Under the pieces are notes generated by a model that worked only from the letters and a program-made list of their open reading frames with translations, was not told the origin of the DNA and did no database searches. Below are positions 1 through 6,682 of a stretch of DNA of 17,886 bases, in pieces. Source of the DNA: M3007 sp038249605 (GTDB taxonomy: Bacteria > Bacteroidota > Bacteroidia > Chitinophagales > Saprospiraceae); assembly GCA_038249605.1 (NCBI GenBank), contig JBBSDH010000067.1, positions 1 to 17,886 of the forward strand, read 5' to 3'. Every line of letters begins with the position of its first letter. Within the stretch, counting starts at the first letter, position 1. A program made the translations under genes and the position numbers.

Positions 1-87
1 ACTTTAAACTTTAAACTTTAAACTTTAAACTTTAAACTTTAAACTCTTAAACTCTTAAACTCTTAAACTTTAAACTTCAAACTTTTT
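1..87. repeat. Heptanucleotide tandem array (ACTTTAA)n at the 3' end of the malic enzyme gene
   Basis: Six perfect ACTTTAA units (1-42) are followed by three 8-bp ACTCTTAA variants (43-66) and then ACTTTAA, ACTTCAA and ACTTTTT (67-87). The array continues into the coding region: the TAA stop (minus strand, 72-70) and the last few codons of the malic enzyme lie inside the repeat. Each unit contains the self-complementary hexamer TTTAAA. The array may extend left of the window. Confidence 0.9.
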
Positions 88-1254
88 CTCCTCCATTGCC
101 ACTTCATAAACGGCTTTGGCCACCCGGCGGGCTACTTTCAGATCGAGGGAAGTGGGAATGATGTGGTCGCGGCGTGGTTTTTCCACACAGGAAGCGATGG
201 CGAGTGCGGCGGCCAGTTTCATTGGGAGGGTAATGCGGGATGCGCGGGCGTCGAGGGCGCCGCGGAAGATACCAGGAAAGCCAAGCACGTTATTCACCTG
301 GTTGGGCATGTCGCTGCGCCCGGTACCAACGATGGCTGCACCACCTTTGTGTGCTTCTTCGGGCATGATTTCGGGCGTTGGATTGGCCAGGGCGAACACG
401 ATCGAGTCTTTGGCCATGAGGCGGATGTCGTCGGCAGTAAGCAGGTTGGCTACACTCACGCCTACAAACACATCAGCGTCAACAAGGGCATCGCGAATGC
501 CTCCCCGGACATCGTGGTTGTTGGTAAAGGTCAATGCTTCGAGCTTTGATGCATTCAGGTCGGAGCGGCCTTTGGAAATGATGCCTTTGGAATCGCAAAC
601 AACGACGTTGGCCACCCTTATCGCGGGATTTTCAACACCAAATCCTTTAAGAAGTTTGGCTATGGCAACACCTGCTGCGCCGGCGCCGTTCACCACGACC
701 TTGAGCTTATTGATGTCTTTTTTCAAACATTTGGCTGCATTGATCAGTGCTGCAAGCACCACGATGGCCGTGCCGTGCTGATCGTCATGAAATACCGGAA
801 TACCGAGATCCTGCAAACGTTCCTCCACTTCAAAACTGCGGGGAGCGGAGATGTCCTCAAGATTGATGCCGCCGAAAACAGGTGCGATGCGCCGAACGGT
901 TTCAACGATTTCGTCAACATTGGTGGTGTCCAGACAAATGGGAAAGGCGTCGATGCCGGCGAATTTTTTGAACAACATGGCTTTACCTTCCATCACTGGA
1001 ATGGCTGCCAGCGGACCGATGTTGCCGAGGCCCAAAACAGCGGTGCCATCGGTGACTACAGCTACCGTATTTCCTTTGATGGTGTATTCGTATGCTGCTT
1101 CCGGGTCGGCCGCGATGGCGCGGCAAGGTTCAGCAACGCCGGGTGAATAAACGGTGGCAAGGTCATCCTTGGAGCGCACCGGCATTTTAGCTACAACAGC
1201 AATTTTGCCCTTGAATCTCCTGTGGAGTTCGAGGGACGCTTTGAAATAATCCAT
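70..1254 (-). CDS. maeB: NAD(P)-dependent malic enzyme, short form (394 aa)
   Basis: Oxidative decarboxylation of malate to pyruvate with reduction of NAD(P), in the cytoplasm. Visible family signatures include YSPGVAEPC (residues 36-44), the catalytic-lysine region EGKAMLFKK (89-97), the metal-binding pair in NLEDI (E133, D134), HDDQHGTA (156-163) and a Rossmann dinucleotide motif NGAGAAG (189-195). It ends after about 394 residues and so lacks the C-terminal phosphotransacetylase-like domain of the roughly 750-residue hybrid MaeB enzymes. Short forms of this kind are common, so this is not a truncation. The ATG at 1254 is the natural start, matching the usual N-terminus. A good -7 element (TACCTTTG) lies about 60 bp upstream, just outside the msrB stop. 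Cofactor preference (NAD or NADP) cannot be told from what I see; the symbol is the generic one. The last codons are built from an intergenic-type heptamer repeat. Confidence 0.93.
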   Translation of the reverse strand: MDYFKASLELHRRFKGKIAVVAKMPVRSKDDLATVYSPGVAEPCRAIAADPEAAYEYTIKGNTVAVVTDGTAVLGLGNIGPLAAIPVMEGKAMLFKKFAGIDAFPICLDTTNVDEIVETVRRIAPVFGGINLEDISAPRSFEVEERLQDLGIPVFHDDQHGTAIVVLAALINAAKCLKKDINKLKVVVNGAGAAGVAIAKLLKGFGVENPAIRVANVVVCDSKGIISKGRSDLNASKLEALTFTNNHDVRGGIRDALVDADVFVGVSVANLLTADDIRLMAKDSIVFALANPTPEIMPEEAHKGGAAIVGTGRSDMPNQVNNVLGFPGIFRGALDARASRITLPMKLAAALAIASCVEKPRRDHIIPTSLDLKVARRVAKAVYEVAMEEKKFEV

Positions 1255-1313
1255 AATTGGTTAAGGCTGTATTGTTACTCCCGGAAGCGTAGTAGAACTA
1301 CCTAACGGGCTGG

Positions 1314-1321
1314 CAAAGGTA
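1314..1321 (-). promoter_or_regulatory. Predicted -7 element TACCTTTG for the malic enzyme gene
   Basis: The minus strand reads TACCTTTG, a perfect match to the Bacteroidota sigma-ABfr consensus TAnnTTTG. It sits three bases beyond the msrB stop codon and about 60 bp before the malic enzyme ATG, giving a leader of roughly 50 nt. It suggests the gene can be transcribed independently of msrB. Confidence 0.6.
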
Positions 1322-1323
1322 AC

Positions 1324-1695
1324 TTATTCGGCCGGAACAAAACGTATCGAAATTGAGTTCACACAGTGACGTACGTTCTTGGAAGTTTGCCTTTCACCTT
1401 CAAAGACGTGGCCCAGATGCCCGCCGCAATTGGCACACACTATCTCTACGCGCCGCATACCCAAAGTAGTGTCGGTGTTGCGTATCACAGCCCCTGGTAT
1501 TTCATCGTCGAAGGACGGCCAGCCGCACCCGCTGTCGAACTTATCCGACGATCGGTACAAAGGCGTGTTGCAACGCCTGCAGATGAAGGTGCCCGCAGCT
1601 TTGTGGTTGTTGTATTCGCCTGTAAAAGCACGCTCTGTGCCTTTGTTAGCAATCACTTGTTCTTCCTCAGGGGTGAGTTTGTTCCAGGTTTCCAT
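1324..1695 (-). CDS. msrB: Peptide-methionine (R)-S-oxide reductase MsrB
   Basis: Repairs oxidised proteins by reducing the R-epimer of methionine sulfoxide; cytoplasmic, since no signal peptide is seen. At 123 aa it is a single-domain MsrB of normal size. Zinc-binding CxxC pairs are present at C39/C42 (CRRC) and C87/C90 (CANC). The catalytic cysteine is C111 in RHCVNSISIRF, and the substrate-binding GCGWPSF motif is at residues 56-62; its C57 is a possible resolving cysteine. The ATG at 1695 begins METWNKLTPEE, the usual start. The gene lies on the same strand as the cytochrome c peroxidase and peroxiredoxin genes upstream, consistent with an oxidative-damage role, although the 185-bp gap upstream suggests its own promoter. 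The only upstream -7-like candidate I see is AAGCTTTG (minus strand, 1751-1744), a weak match. Confidence 0.97.
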   Translation of the reverse strand: METWNKLTPEEEQVIANKGTERAFTGEYNNHKAAGTFICRRCNTPLYRSSDKFDSGCGWPSFDDEIPGAVIRNTDTTLGMRRVEIVCANCGGHLGHVFEGERQTSKNVRHCVNSISIRFVPAE

Positions 1696-1699
1696 AGCA

Positions 1700-1748
1700 G
1701 TTAGCCGTTAGTGGTTGGTAGTTAGCCGTTAGACAACTACTAACAAAG
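1700..1748. repeat. Degenerate heptamer array (GTTAGNN) upstream of msrB
   Basis: Seven consecutive 7-mers in register: GTTAGCC, GTTAGTG, GTTGGTA, GTTAGCC, GTTAGAC, AACTACT, AACAAAG. The 13-mer AGTTAGCCGTTAG occurs at 1699-1711 and again at 1720-1732, exactly 21 bp (three units) apart. The sixth unit is approximately the reverse complement of the others, so the array can also fold back. It lies within the msrB leader or promoter region. Confidence 0.75.
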
Positions 1749-1880
1749 CTTGGGTGGTTTGGGTTGCGAATAGAGGTACAAACAGGATTTGGAGCAAAAA
1801 ACACCATTTTAAGGTACAATCAAATAAAATCGGTCAAATCTGTGTTCGAAGATCTGTGCCATGCGTGTACCCATACGCCA

Positions 1881-2813
1881 TCACTTCACGAACTGGTCAT
1901 CCGTAAGCGCTTCGAGAAAAGCTTTGAGGTCCGATTTTTCGTTGGCTGTAAGTCCCAATGGCTTTTGCAACAACGTATCGCGGCCGATGGCATCGGGTAT
2001 AAACTTGTTGGGCGTATCGTAATATTCGATCACTTCCTCCAGGGTTGTGAACATGCCATTGTGTAAAAAAGGCGCTGTGACGGCCACATTACGCAAGCCA
2101 GGGACTTTGAATTTCCCGAGGTCGATGCTGTCTTTGGTCACGTTGAACCGCCCGAGGTCGTTGAATTCCTTGCCGTTGTAAACACCGATGTTTCGGAATT
2201 CATCGGCGGTAAAATCGGGAGAAAAGTGGCAGTCGAAACATTTGCCTTTGTTCATAAAAATTTCTCGTCCACGCACGGCTGCCGCACCCATCGCCGAGTC
2301 ATCGCCGCCCATGTAACGGTCGAAAGGGCTTTCGTCTGTTTCAAGGCTGCGCACAAAAGCTGCCAAAGCATCGGCTAGCGCATCCATATCTATTTCACGG
2401 TTGTACAAATTGCGGAAAGCGCCAGCATACTGTGGGTGGCGTTTTAGGCGCATGGCCACGAGTTCAGGCGTGGCACGCATCTCCAAAGTATCAAAAATGG
2501 GCATCAAAACCTGTTGTTCGAGGGTTGCAGCACGGCCGTCGAAAAAGAAATGTGCACGGGCGGACATGTTGGTAATGGCCTGTGCGTTGCGTTTACCAAG
2601 CCTACCACCTACGCCGCGACTGAACGTTGCGGTGTCGGAAAAAGCGAATTGAGGAATGTGGCAACCAGCGCAACTCAAGGTGCTGTCGAGCGACAAAATG
2701 GGGTCAAAAAACAATTGTTCACCCAGTTGCTCGGGCGTATCGGGTTTTAAATCGCTGAAAGACGACAATGCGCCAAACAGGACCAACAAACCGATGATGA
2801 ATACATTGCGCAC
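1881..2813 (-). CDS. Di-haem cytochrome c peroxidase (CcpA/MauG family)
   Basis: Predicted periplasmic enzyme that reduces hydrogen peroxide to water with electrons from a c-type cytochrome. It has two CxxCH haem sites: CAGCH at residues 48-52 and CFDCH at 192-196. It also has the family's GEQLFFDPILS start of the mature domain, the FFDGRAATLEQQ segment and the KVPGLRNVAVTAPFLHNG region holding conserved distal-haem sequence. Residues 1-20 (RNVFIIGLLVLFGALSSFS) look like a signal peptide. The length of 310 aa fits the family. The start appears to be GTG (2813-2811): an in-frame TGA lies directly upstream and no in-frame ATG occurs nearby. A TATTTTTG promoter match is 19 nt upstream. It is between msrB and a peroxiredoxin gene. 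MauG-like enzymes share this fold, so peroxide as substrate is likely but not certain. Confidence 0.92.
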   Translation of the reverse strand: MRNVFIIGLLVLFGALSSFSDLKPDTPEQLGEQLFFDPILSLDSTLSCAGCHIPQFAFSDTATFSRGVGGRLGKRNAQAITNMSARAHFFFDGRAATLEQQVLMPIFDTLEMRATPELVAMRLKRHPQYAGAFRNLYNREIDMDALADALAAFVRSLETDESPFDRYMGGDDSAMGAAAVRGREIFMNKGKCFDCHFSPDFTADEFRNIGVYNGKEFNDLGRFNVTKDSIDLGKFKVPGLRNVAVTAPFLHNGMFTTLEEVIEYYDTPNKFIPDAIGRDTLLQKPLGLTANEKSDLKAFLEALTDDQFVK

Positions 2814-2832
2814 CTCTCAGATGATTTTGATG

Positions 2833-2840
2833 CAAAAATA
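2833..2840 (-). promoter_or_regulatory. Predicted -7 element TATTTTTG for the cytochrome c peroxidase gene
   Basis: The minus strand reads TATTTTTG, a perfect TAnnTTTG match, 19 nt before the GTG start. This predicts a very short leader and supports the GTG as the true start. Confidence 0.55.
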
Positions 2841-2900
2841 CAAAACGCCAGACGAAACTACATGGTTGCATCCGGCGCTTTGCATATCGTTTGCAAATGT

Positions 2901-3554
2901 TTAGTTCAGCGACTTTTTGGCAAGGTAAAAATCCACCATTTCAAGGTTGCTGGCAAGACGCTCCTGAAGTTCATCCACTGTTTTTGGCGGTGGGATAATC
3001 ACTTTTTCACCTGGTTTCCAGTCGAGTGGCATGGCACATTTGTTGGCATCGACTGTTTGCAGAGCTACCAACACACGTTTGATCTCTTCCATGTTGCGAC
3101 CCACATTGAGCGGGTAGTACATGATGAGGCGGATTTTTTTCGACGGGTCGATGAAAAAGACGGCACGTACGGCGGCTGTTTCACTTTCACCGGGCTGCAG
3201 CATGCCGTACAGTTTGGAAACGCTCATGTCAATGTCGGCCACGATGGGAAAATCGAACAAAACGCCCGTCTTTTCACGTACGTTGTTCACCCATGCAATG
3301 TGCGCGTGGATGCTGTCGATGCTAAGCCCGATGCGCAGCGTGTTGTGATCCTCGAAAAATGCTTTTTCATTGGCAAAACCGGTCATTTCCGTGGTACAAA
3401 CAGGCGTAAAGTCGGCCGGGTGGGAAAAAAATACGGCCCATTTTCCCTGGATGTAATCGTGGAATTTGATTTTCCCGGTGGTGGTCATGCTTTCAAAATT
3501 GGGGGCCATGTCGCCGATGCGCGGCATGGAGGCTATGGCTTGTATGGTTTCCAT
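2901..3554 (-). CDS. Peroxiredoxin, Prx6 (1-Cys) type
   Basis: Thiol peroxidase that reduces hydrogen peroxide and organic peroxides; no signal peptide, so cytoplasmic. The AhpC/TSA thioredoxin-like domain carries the peroxidatic motif DFTPVCTTE (T50, C53), with the supporting arginine probably R130 in ETAAVRAVFFIDP. The Prx6 C-terminal domain follows (DWKPGEKVIIPPP, about residues 178-190). The length, 217 aa, is typical. A second cysteine, C173, lies where some Prx6 proteins have none; whether it resolves C53 cannot be judged from sequence alone. The ATG at 3554 is the only sensible start. The gene is divergent from the secreted redoxin gene at 3717 and heads the minus-strand redox block. 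A CAACTTTG element, one base off the -7 consensus, sits upstream at 3594-3587. Confidence 0.93.
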   Translation of the reverse strand: METIQAIASMPRIGDMAPNFESMTTTGKIKFHDYIQGKWAVFFSHPADFTPVCTTEMTGFANEKAFFEDHNTLRIGLSIDSIHAHIAWVNNVREKTGVLFDFPIVADIDMSVSKLYGMLQPGESETAAVRAVFFIDPSKKIRLIMYYPLNVGRNMEEIKRVLVALQTVDANKCAMPLDWKPGEKVIIPPPKTVDELQERLASNLEMVDFYLAKKSLN

Positions 3555-3586
3555 ATTTTTTGGTTTACAGTTTAAATTTGATGGTA

Positions 3587-3594
3587 CAAAGTTG
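3587..3594 (-). promoter_or_regulatory. Possible -7 element CAACTTTG for the peroxiredoxin gene
   Basis: The minus strand reads CAACTTTG, differing from TAnnTTTG only at the first base, 32 nt before the peroxiredoxin ATG. The same variant octamer appears upstream of dnaG. Confidence 0.4.
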
Positions 3595-3644
3595 CACCGT
3601 ATTCATACCCCGTTAATGGTGTTTTTTACCTATTCTATGGTATT

Positions 3645-3652
3645 TACCTTTG
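3645..3652 (+). promoter_or_regulatory. Predicted -7 element TACCTTTG for the secreted redoxin/dockerin gene
   Basis: TACCTTTG is a perfect consensus match 64 nt before the ATG at 3717. A second, weaker candidate (TACCTTTA, 3680-3687) lies closer to the gene; I cannot choose firmly between them, though the perfect match is preferred. Confidence 0.5.
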
Positions 3653-3716
3653 AATCCTTCTTTTTTTTCCAAAAAAGTCTACCTTTATATTCTCTTCCCA
3701 CCAAACGGTTACCGAC

Positions 3717-5399
3717 ATGAAAAAAGGACTTTTTACCTTGCTTTTTTCCCTAATCTTCCTTGTTGCTCAAGCTACTCCTGCACCCGACTTCACCGTAACA
3801 ACCACCGACGGTGTGCAACGCCAGCTCTACAGCGACTATGTAAACCAGAACAAAGTACTGGTTTTTGAAATCTTTTTCACCTCCTGTCCACCCTGCAACA
3901 CCCACGCGCCCCACTGGCAAACGCTGTATCAAAACATGCAGGCTGCTTACCCGGGACAAGTGGAATTCATGATCCTCAGCACGCTTCAGGGCGACCTGAA
4001 CTCCGTTGTGGCCAACTACCGCACCTCCAGAGGGCTGACCATGCCCGGCGCGGGGTCCAATGGCGGCAGCATCACAGCTTTGCAACCGTACATCAGCGGT
4101 CAGTTCGGACCTTTTTACGGCACACCCACCTTTGTGGTGATCGAACCCGGTACCGGTGAGGTACACTTCGATATTCGGGGCAACTCGCCTCAAAATACGA
4201 TGGATTTGCTGGCGCAAAAAATCGCCCAGGTTTTGCCCTCACCTCCCCCAACCATTCAAACCTGCAGCATCGTTTCGCCTTTCGGCAACGGTGTATCTGA
4301 TGTAACGGTCACGGTGGAAGGTCCAGGATTTTTCAAATCCTTCCTGAACAACAACGATGGAACGTACACCGTGTCGAACATGCCGAACCTGCCAGACAAC
4401 TACACCATTACCCCCTACAAAGAAACCAGCATCCTCGACGGCATGTCGACGTTTGATCTGGTGCGCATTATGCAGCATATCCTCGGCATCGATCCATTCA
4501 CCGAACCCTGGCAACTCATCGCTGCCGACCTCAACTGCTCAGGCACCGTCACCACCTTCGACATTGCCGTGGGCCGAAAATTCATCCTTGGCATCTACGA
4601 CCAATACCTTGATTGTCCCGGAACCTGGTATTTCGAGCCTACCACTCCCGGCGCTCCAACCAACGGCTCCTGCCTCAATTTCCTCGGCATCAAACGCGGC
4701 GAACTTACTTCGCAATACCTTCAAGGCGCAGCCGACGACAGAAACATGCGGATGTGGGCTGAAAACCGACGCGTAAAACGCGGTGAAACCCTGCGACTGA
4801 GGCTCCACAACCAGGAAGCCATGCGCATCATGGGCCTGCAACTCGGCTTGGGCTACGATGCCGGACGGGTGCGCATCACCGACGTATGTTCCGACAAACT
4901 TGCCGGTTTTGGCGAAGACGACTTCAACCTGCGCCAGGAAGGCTACCTGCCTGTGAGCTGGATCAACGAACGTCCGGTGGAAGTGGCTGAAGGCGATTTG
5001 CTGATGACCGTTGCACTGGAAATTCTGGAAGACGGTCTTCTGTCCGACATGATTTACACCGATCGCCCGTTGGCTTCGGAAGCTTATACAGAAAGTGGCC
5101 GCGTGATTGAGCTTGGTTTGGACTGGCGCGAAGCCGGTAATACAACCTCGGATGCTGCCCCCACTCACATCATTTCGCCCAATCCCAACAGGGGTTCCTT
5201 TACCCTGGGATACCATTCCCGCGTGGATGAAAGAATCAACATCGAACTGGTGAATGCGCAAGGAAGGGTTGTTTTGAGCGAGGTGCATGCTGTACAACAA
5301 GGCATGAACCGCATTCAGCTTGAAGCGCCTACAAGTGTAGAAGGCATGCACTTTCTACGGGTAAATGGCAATGGAATAGGTAGGGTCTTGTTTGAATAG
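3717..5399 (+). CDS. Secreted multidomain protein: thioredoxin-like, dockerin-like, cohesin-like and T9SS sorting domains
   Basis: A 560-aa protein predicted to cross the inner membrane by Sec and the outer membrane by the type IX secretion system. Order of domains: signal peptide (1-19, MKKGLFTLLFSLIFLVAQA); thioredoxin/redoxin-like domain (about 22-173) with active-site motif CPPC (57-60) and a probable cis-proline loop YGTPTFVV (134-141); small Ig-like or carboxypeptidase-regulatory-like domain (about 181-235); two dockerin type I-like helices (STFDLVRIMQHILGI and ADLNCSGTVTTFDIAVGRK, about 244-293); a cohesin-like beta domain (about 350-470); and a C-terminal T9SS type A sorting domain starting at ISPNPNRGSF (486-495). 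The redox and T9SS calls rest on visible motifs; the cohesin call is by overall pattern and less certain. Its substrate is unknown. The ATG at 3717 fits the signal peptide. Confidence 0.85.
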   Translation: MKKGLFTLLFSLIFLVAQATPAPDFTVTTTDGVQRQLYSDYVNQNKVLVFEIFFTSCPPCNTHAPHWQTLYQNMQAAYPGQVEFMILSTLQGDLNSVVANYRTSRGLTMPGAGSNGGSITALQPYISGQFGPFYGTPTFVVIEPGTGEVHFDIRGNSPQNTMDLLAQKIAQVLPSPPPTIQTCSIVSPFGNGVSDVTVTVEGPGFFKSFLNNNDGTYTVSNMPNLPDNYTITPYKETSILDGMSTFDLVRIMQHILGIDPFTEPWQLIAADLNCSGTVTTFDIAVGRKFILGIYDQYLDCPGTWYFEPTTPGAPTNGSCLNFLGIKRGELTSQYLQGAADDRNMRMWAENRRVKRGETLRLRLHNQEAMRIMGLQLGLGYDAGRVRITDVCSDKLAGFGEDDFNLRQEGYLPVSWINERPVEVAEGDLLMTVALEILEDGLLSDMIYTDRPLASEAYTESGRVIELGLDWREAGNTTSDAAPTHIISPNPNRGSFTLGYHSRVDERINIELVNAQGRVVLSEVHAVQQGMNRIQLEAPTSVEGMHFLRVNGNGIGRVLFE

Positions 5400-5401
5400 T
5401 C

Positions 5402-5458
5402 CGAAGTGCGAAGTGCGAAGTTTTAATTCACTTCGCACTTCGTACATCGAACTTCGAC
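5402..5458. repeat. Heptamer array with a 14-bp inverted repeat, directly upstream of a promoter
   Basis: From 5403 the sequence reads in strict 7-bp register: GAAGTGC, GAAGTGC, GAAGTTT, TAATTCA, CTTCGCA, CTTCGTA, CATCGAA, CTTCGAC. The two halves are complementary, giving a perfect 14-bp inverted repeat (5402-5415 with 5429-5442, loop 13 nt). It begins three bases after the stop codon of the secreted protein and ends exactly where the -7 element TATCTTTG begins. The hairpin has no T-tract, so a simple intrinsic terminator is unlikely. Confidence 0.9.
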
Positions 5459-5466
5459 TATCTTTG
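5459..5466 (+). promoter_or_regulatory. Predicted -7 element TATCTTTG for the glycosyltransferase gene
   Basis: A perfect TAnnTTTG match ends six bases before the ATG at 5473. With the usual spacing from the -7 element to the start of transcription, the transcript would begin at or within a base or two of the start codon, so the mRNA is probably leaderless. Confidence 0.6.
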
Positions 5467-5472
5467 CGGCGC

Positions 5473-6663
5473 ATGACGGCCCTCGCGCAAATCCTATTTT
5501 GGCTGAGCATTTTAGCTCTGCTGCACTCATACGCCATCTACCCCTGGTTCATGCGGGTTTTGGCGCGCGGAAAAAAGTCGCACACACCTGTTTTTGGCCG
5601 TTCCGACGAAGATTTGCCCCGAATTTCGGTGCTTATGTCGGTGTACAACGAAGAGCAGGTGCTTGAAGCCAAATTGGCCTGCTTGTTACAACTTGATTTT
5701 CCTCCTGAAAAATTGTTTTTTTATTTTGGCTCCGACGGTTCTTCCGACGGCAGCAACGCCATTTTAGCTGCATCCGGTCTGAACAACCTCCGTTTTTTCC
5801 CTTTTGCGGAACGCAGGGGCAAACCACCGGTAATCAACGATTTGGCTGCGGAAGCCCTGCGAGAAGGCGGTTTGCAAAACCATGTTTTTTTGCTGACCGA
5901 TGCCAATGTGCTGCTGCACAAAGACGTCCCTTTCCACCTGGTTAAACATTTCCGCGACGAGCGTGTAGGTGCCGTGGATGCGCACATGCGCAGCACAGGA
6001 TTGCGTGAAGAAGGCATCAGCCGCAGCGAGGACCGCTACCTGAGTGGTGAAGTGATGCTTAAGCACCATGAAAGTCTTGCCTGGGGCACCATGATGGGCC
6101 CCTTCGGCGGTTGCTACACCCTGCGCGCCGATTTGTTCGAGCCCGTACCGCCGCATTCGCTGGTCGACGATTTCTGGTTGGTTTTCCGTGTTTTGGAAAA
6201 AGGTTTCCGGGCCATCAACGACCTTGATGCGGTGTGTTACGAAGGTGCAACCCACCGTGTGAACGATGAATTCAGGCGGAAAAAACGCATTGCCGCCGGG
6301 AGTTTTCAAAACCTTTCCCGTTTCCGTCGCTGGGTTTTACCGCCTTTTACAAAACTTGGATTTGCCTTTTTTTCACACAAAGTTTTGCGCTGGTTCGGCG
6401 GCTTTTTGCTGCTGTTGGCCTGGCTTTGTGCCGGATATTTAGCCTTTTCGAACCAATTGTACCTGCTGTTGTTTTGCGGCATGTCGCTTGTGCTGCTGGG
6501 CATCCCGTTGCTGGATGCGCTGACGCAAAAAATGGGCAGACCAAACACCATGCTGCGCAACATCGCTTATTTTGTAGCCATGAATGCCGCACTTATGGCT
6601 GGCTTTTTCAAATGGCAAAGTGGCATAAAAGAAAATACCTGGCAAAGAACCACCCGTTATTAA
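5473..6663 (+). CDS. Membrane-bound glycosyltransferase, family 2
   Basis: A processive-type GT2 enzyme expected to move a sugar from a nucleotide-sugar donor onto an envelope or exopolysaccharide acceptor; the sugar cannot be named. In the 396-aa reading: one N-terminal membrane segment (about 4-24), a GT-A domain with SVYNEE (56-61), SDGSSDGS (87-94), the DxD-like TDAN (142-145), GGCYTLR (212-218) and an acidic base motif in VDDFWL (231-236), then RRKKRIAAGSFQNLSRF (268-284), a variant of the QxxRW region, and about three C-terminal membrane segments (305-327, 328-350, 364-381). The open frame extends upstream to 5392, but that stretch is translated heptamer repeat and lies upstream of the predicted promoter, so I chose the ATG at 5473. 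It is followed by ribBA after 19 bp and probably shares its transcript. Confidence 0.88.
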   Translation: MTALAQILFWLSILALLHSYAIYPWFMRVLARGKKSHTPVFGRSDEDLPRISVLMSVYNEEQVLEAKLACLLQLDFPPEKLFFYFGSDGSSDGSNAILAASGLNNLRFFPFAERRGKPPVINDLAAEALREGGLQNHVFLLTDANVLLHKDVPFHLVKHFRDERVGAVDAHMRSTGLREEGISRSEDRYLSGEVMLKHHESLAWGTMMGPFGGCYTLRADLFEPVPPHSLVDDFWLVFRVLEKGFRAINDLDAVCYEGATHRVNDEFRRKKRIAAGSFQNLSRFRRWVLPPFTKLGFAFFSHKVLRWFGGFLLLLAWLCAGYLAFSNQLYLLLFCGMSLVLLGIPLLDALTQKMGRPNTMLRNIAYFVAMNAALMAGFFKWQSGIKENTWQRTTRY

Positions 6664-6682
6664 CCCACGCATCTGAGTGAAC

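Noticed and set aside
2862..3575. 237-codon plus-strand frame opposite the peroxiredoxin gene
   Set aside because: It is antisense to an intact peroxiredoxin gene and overlaps it completely; no signature was seen.
4539..5351. 270-codon minus-strand frame within the secreted multidomain gene
   Set aside because: The plus-strand frame has a continuous signal peptide to T9SS-tail architecture; the antisense product has no recognisable features.
5402..5442. Hairpin as an intrinsic terminator of the secreted-protein gene
   Set aside because: The stem is long but no T-tract follows it on either strand, and it abuts a promoter, so I list it as a repeat instead.
5392..5472. N-terminal extension of the glycosyltransferase
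   Set aside because: It overlaps the previous gene, is translated from the heptamer repeat and lies upstream of the predicted promoter.
6664..6682. Possible FMN riboswitch or separate promoter before ribBA
   Set aside because: Only 19 bp separate it from the glycosyltransferase stop; there is no room for the aptamer and no -7 match.
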